Assembly: GCF_024753145.1 (NCBI RefSeq)
Contig: NZ_JANUGU010000001.1
Span: forward strand, 868,001-932,000
DNA from: Massilia terrae
GTDB lineage: Bacteria; Pseudomonadota; Gammaproteobacteria; Burkholderiales; Burkholderiaceae_D
Direction: 5' to 3'
DNA length: 64,000 nt
Of the stretch, positions 61,638 to 64,000 are shown piece by piece; the stretch's first letter is position 1, and every line of letters begins with the position of its first letter. Made by a program: the position numbers and the translations under genes. The notes beneath the pieces were generated by a model. The model saw only the letters and a list, made by a program, of their open reading frames with translations. It had not been told where the DNA came from and did not search any database.

Positions 61638-62654
61638 ATGGTATTCTCGATCCGACGTGTCGCGCTAATGGCGGCGCTGATGCTGCCGCTGCTGTCCTGC
61701 GCCGCCGACATCCAGTTCCACAACCCGCTGGTGCGCCAGCGCGCCGACCCGCAGGTGGCGCTGCAGGCCGACGGCTACTACTACATGACGGCCACGGTGC
61801 CGGAATACGACCGCATCGAACTGCGCCGCGCGCGCTCGCTCGACGAGCTGGGGCAGGCCATGCCGCAGGTGGTGTGGCGCAAGCACGCGAGCGGTCCGAT
61901 GGGGGCACACATCTGGGCGCCGGAGATGCACCGGATCGACGGTAAGTGGTACATCTATTTCACCGCCGCGCCGGCCGAATCGGTGTGGGAAATCCGCCTG
62001 TTCGTGCTGGAGAACGCCTCTGAGGATCCATTCAAGGGCGAGTGGATCGAACGCGGCCAGCTGCGCACGGGTTGGGAATCGTTCGCGCTGGACGCGACCA
62101 CCTTCGCGCTGGACGGCAAGCGCTACCTGGTCTGGACACAGCGCGCGGCGGGCGGCAAGGGCGGCACCAATATATACATGGCGCAAATGGATACGCCGGT
62201 CTCGATCACAGGGCGCGTGGCGCTGCTGTCGAAGCCCGAGTACCCGTGGGAGAAGGTGAAGTACGACGTCAACGAAGGGCCGGCGGTGCTGGTGCACGGC
62301 GGTCGCGTGTTCCTGACATATTCGGCGAGTGCGACCGACGCCAACTACTGCATGGGCATGCTCAGCGCGCCGGTGGGCGCCGACCTGCTCGACCCCGTGG
62401 TGTGGCGCAAGTCGCCCGAGCCGGTGTTCCGCAGCAGCGAGGCGAATGCCCAGTATGGGCCGGGCCACAACTCCTTCACCACCACGCCCGACGGGAAGAC
62501 CGACATCCTGGTCTACCACGCACGCAACTACCGCGAGATCAAAGGCGACCCGCTGCACGACCCGAACCGCGACACGCGCGCCCAGGTGATCCACTGGCGC
62601 GCCGATGGAACGCCCGATTTCGGCGAGCCGGTGGCGGACGCGCCGAGGGAGTAA
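61638..62654 (+). CDS. GH43-family glycosidase, probable alpha-L-arabinofuranosidase/beta-xylosidase, lipoprotein candidate
   Basis: This 338-residue propeller enzyme has the three GH43 catalytic acids: base D37 (RADPQ), pKa modulator D152 (FALDATTF) and general acid E213 (NEGPAV). HIWAPEMHRIDGKWYIYF is the typical second-blade signature. The N-terminus ends LPLLSC (C21), a plausible lipobox, so it may be anchored as a lipoprotein. CCGGAGCGATC precedes the ATG. The position after araFGH suggests release of L-arabinose for that transporter. Confidence 0.88.
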   Translation: MVFSIRRVALMAALMLPLLSCAADIQFHNPLVRQRADPQVALQADGYYYMTATVPEYDRIELRRARSLDELGQAMPQVVWRKHASGPMGAHIWAPEMHRIDGKWYIYFTAAPAESVWEIRLFVLENASEDPFKGEWIERGQLRTGWESFALDATTFALDGKRYLVWTQRAAGGKGGTNIYMAQMDTPVSITGRVALLSKPEYPWEKVKYDVNEGPAVLVHGGRVFLTYSASATDANYCMGMLSAPVGADLLDPVVWRKSPEPVFRSSEANAQYGPGHNSFTTTPDGKTDILVYHARNYREIKGDPLHDPNRDTRAQVIHWRADGTPDFGEPVADAPRE

Positions 62655-62663
62655 GCATCCATA

Positions 62664-62751
62664 GGGGTCAGGTCGTCCAAAGAATCAAAAGTGCGGCGCG
62701 GGAAGCAAAGTAGTTGGGCTGGAATTTTGATTCATTGGACGACCTGACCCC
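62664..62751. repeat. 88-bp inverted-repeat element (MITE/REP-like), copy 2
   Basis: It has the same terminal sequence as the element at 14374-14455: GGGGTCAGGTCGTCC, AAAGAATCAA inside the left end and TTTTGATT-ATTGGACGACC on the right. The central 35-40 bp is different and more GC-rich. It is intergenic, 10 bp after the GH43 stop, and carries no coding sequence. Confidence 0.8.
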
Positions 62752-62830
62752 GGTGTTGTGCCAGCGCGGCAGTTCCGGTCATGTTGGTGATTGATTTTCG
62801 AGCGCTATCCACAGCTCATACCGTCGTCCT

Positions 62831-62850
62831 TACAATGGATTTGCATTGTA
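62831..62850. promoter_or_regulatory. Palindrome upstream of the last TonB receptor, operator candidate
   Basis: TACAATG and CATTGTA are separated by six bases (20 bp in all). It overlaps an AT-rich stretch (TGTAAATTTATGTAAA) that could hold a promoter -10. Its place 46 bp before the ATG fits an operator for a sugar-responsive repressor; the binding protein is unknown. Confidence 0.5.
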
Positions 62851-62860
62851 AATTTATGTA

Positions 62861-62880
62861 AAGGCCAGCCGACTGGCCTT
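62861..62880 (+). promoter_or_regulatory. Leader hairpin directly before the TonB receptor start
   Basis: The perfect stem AAGGCCAG/CTGGCCTT with a CCGA loop ends 15 bases before the ATG at 62896, just ahead of the CGGAGAC ribosome site. There is no T-run, so translational or RNA-stability control is more likely than termination. Confidence 0.5.
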
Positions 62881-62895
62881 CAACGGAGACGACAG

Positions 62896-64000
62896 ATGAG
62901 CAAGGAAGTGACCCGCTTGACCGTTATCCACCGCACCGGCTGCGCCAGCGCAGTCGCCGCGGTCGTGTCGATGTTAGCCGCGCATGGCGCGCTGGCGCAG
63001 GAGACCGCGCCCGCCGCGCAGACGGCGCAACCCAACGGCCCGGATACACCGGCCGACGCCGCGCAGCAGCCAGTCGTCCCGGTGATTTTAGTGGCCGGCA
63101 CCCGCAAGTCGGTGGCGTCGGCGATCGACCGCAAGCTCAGGGCCAGCACCGTGTCCGATTCGATCGTGGCCGAAGACATCGGCCAGTTCCCGGACAAGAA
63201 CGTGGGCGAGGCGCTGTCGCGCGTGACCGGCGTGCAGCTGTCGCGCGATTTCGGCGAGGGTTCGCAAGTGTCGATTCGCGGCGTCGAACCGAACCTGAAC
63301 CGGATCGAGATCAACGGCATGTCGGTCCTCAGCACCAACGGCACCGCGGGCCGCGGCGCGGAACTGCGCGAACTGGCTTCGGAGCTGATCGGCTCCATCG
63401 ACGTCTACAAGGGCATCACCGCCGACATGACCGAAGGCGGCGTTGGCGGCACGGTCAGCATCCGCACCCGCAGGCCGCTCGAATTCAAGAAGCCGACCAT
63501 CAGCACCACCTTGTCGGGGGAGCAGGCTTCCAGCCGCGGCGGCGTGCAACCGCGCGGGAACCTGTTCATGGCCGACCGCTACCTTGGCGGGAAGCTGGGC
63601 CTGATGGCCAATATCGTCTACGACAAGGTCTTCACCCGCAACGACTACGCCCGCAACACATCGTGGCGCTTCCTGCAGGACTGGGACAATTCGGCGGACA
63701 AGACCGTCACCAGTACCGATCCGATGGTCGCCGCGATCGGCAGCAAGGCGGCGTGTTCGACAACGACCGGTCTCACTTCGGCACAGAAGACGGCTTGCCT
63801 GAACCAGTGGAACGACTATTCGCCGGGCATCGCGCGCTATGGCATCTGGACCCGCGACCACAAGCGTTCTTCGGGTGAGCTGACCGCGCAGTATGAGTTC
63901 AGCAAGGACTTCAATGCGTGGGCCAGCTACCAGGCCAACAAGCAGGAGCAGCGACTGAACGACCGCAACTTCGGCACCGATTTTTCCAGCGCGAGCCGGC
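62896..64000 (+). CDS. TonB-dependent receptor, 3' end cut by window edge
   Basis: The visible 368 residues start MSKEVTRLTVIHRTG after CGGAGACGACAG. They show a signal peptide (to about 35, ALAQ), a TonB-box region (VILVAGTRKSVASA) and a plug (about 75-200; VAEDIGQFPDKNVGEALSRVTGVQLSRDFGEG, VSIRGVEPNLNRIEINGM, TADMTEGGVGGTVSIRT). The first barrel strands follow. The CLNQWNDYSPG segment is shared with the receptor at 32883-36554. Upstream lie araFGH and GH43, so arabinose- or xylose-containing oligosaccharides are possible ligands (inferred). Confidence 0.9.
   Translation, partial: MSKEVTRLTVIHRTGCASAVAAVVSMLAAHGALAQETAPAAQTAQPNGPDTPADAAQQPVVPVILVAGTRKSVASAIDRKLRASTVSDSIVAEDIGQFPDKNVGEALSRVTGVQLSRDFGEGSQVSIRGVEPNLNRIEINGMSVLSTNGTAGRGAELRELASELIGSIDVYKGITADMTEGGVGGTVSIRTRRPLEFKKPTISTTLSGEQASSRGGVQPRGNLFMADRYLGGKLGLMANIVYDKVFTRNDYARNTSWRFLQDWDNSADKTVTSTDPMVAAIGSKAACSTTTGLTSAQKTACLNQWNDYSPGIARYGIWTRDHKRSSGELTAQYEFSKDFNAWASYQANKQEQRLNDRNFGTDFSSASR

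Noticed and set aside
1..64000. CRISPR arrays, tRNA/rRNA genes, prophage or complete insertion sequences
   Set aside because: No regularly spaced direct repeats, tRNA-like cloverleafs, rRNA stretches, integrases or transposases were recognised on either strand.

Overview
The window looks like chromosomal DNA of a GC-rich betaproteobacterium of the Oxalobacteraceae type (Massilia/Duganella-like). This is inferred from the mix of a Dmp-type phenol hydroxylase, many large TonB-dependent receptors, and plant-polysaccharide enzymes next to Burkholderiales-style LysR-controlled galactonate genes. No rRNA, tRNA, CRISPR array, prophage or intact insertion sequence was seen. The gene content is almost entirely (a) phenol oxidation and (b) scavenging of plant cell-wall or glycoconjugate sugars.

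Layout. 1-5.8 kb: a multicomponent phenol hydroxylase operon (dmpK-L-M-N, minus strand, dmpN cut by the left edge), its DmpR/MopR-type sigma54 activator, and a divergent SphA-like outer-membrane protein gene. Both target genes carry near-consensus -24/-12 promoters. 5.8-11 kb: a GH35 beta-galactosidase, then an ECF sigma/anti-sigma pair divergent from a Tat-exported metallophosphoesterase plus cupredoxin. The divergent region holds the same putative ECF -35 box on both strands. 11-24.4 kb: two closely related TonB-dependent receptors tail to tail, separated by a terminator and a small inverted-repeat element. The second has an N-terminal STN signalling domain and its own FecR and ECF sigma genes. 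These are followed by a GH59 galactocerebrosidase homologue and a GH20 hexosaminidase.

24.4-30 kb: a De Ley-Doudoroff galactonate cluster (dgoD, LysR regulator, dgoK, dgoA, SMP-30 lactonase) converging on a uronate dehydrogenase. 30-43.6 kb: GH28 pectinase-like enzyme, an SGNH esterase with a C-terminal frameshift, a large TonB receptor, then an operon of an atypical GH2 protein, a sialate-O-acetylesterase-like enzyme, an SDR sugar dehydrogenase candidate and a GH29 alpha-L-fucosidase. 43.8-54 kb: GH2 and GH115 genes (divergent), another TonB receptor with a glycine-rich tail, and a Sel1-repeat protein. 54-64 kb: a beta-propeller glycosidase, a GH2 beta-galactosidase, an AraFGH-type sugar ABC transporter, a GH43 lipoprotein candidate, a second copy of the inverted-repeat element and the start of a fifth TonB receptor.

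How the parts fit. Receptors bring oligosaccharides across the outer membrane. Exo-acting GH35, GH59, GH2, GH20, GH29, GH43 and GH115 enzymes and esterases trim them in the periplasm. AraFGH imports a released pentose. Galactose could be oxidised (SDR), delactonised (SMP-30) and cleaved through DgoD/DgoK/DgoA to pyruvate and glyceraldehyde-3-phosphate. Galacturonate from pectin could enter through the uronate dehydrogenase. The most notable regulatory signals are the sigma54 promoter pair with two tandem palindromes, the mirrored ECF promoters, a shared promoter region in front of the GH28 and atypical GH2 genes, and a GntR-type operator in front of a TonB receptor. All functional calls rest on motif and similarity reading by eye. 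No database search was run.
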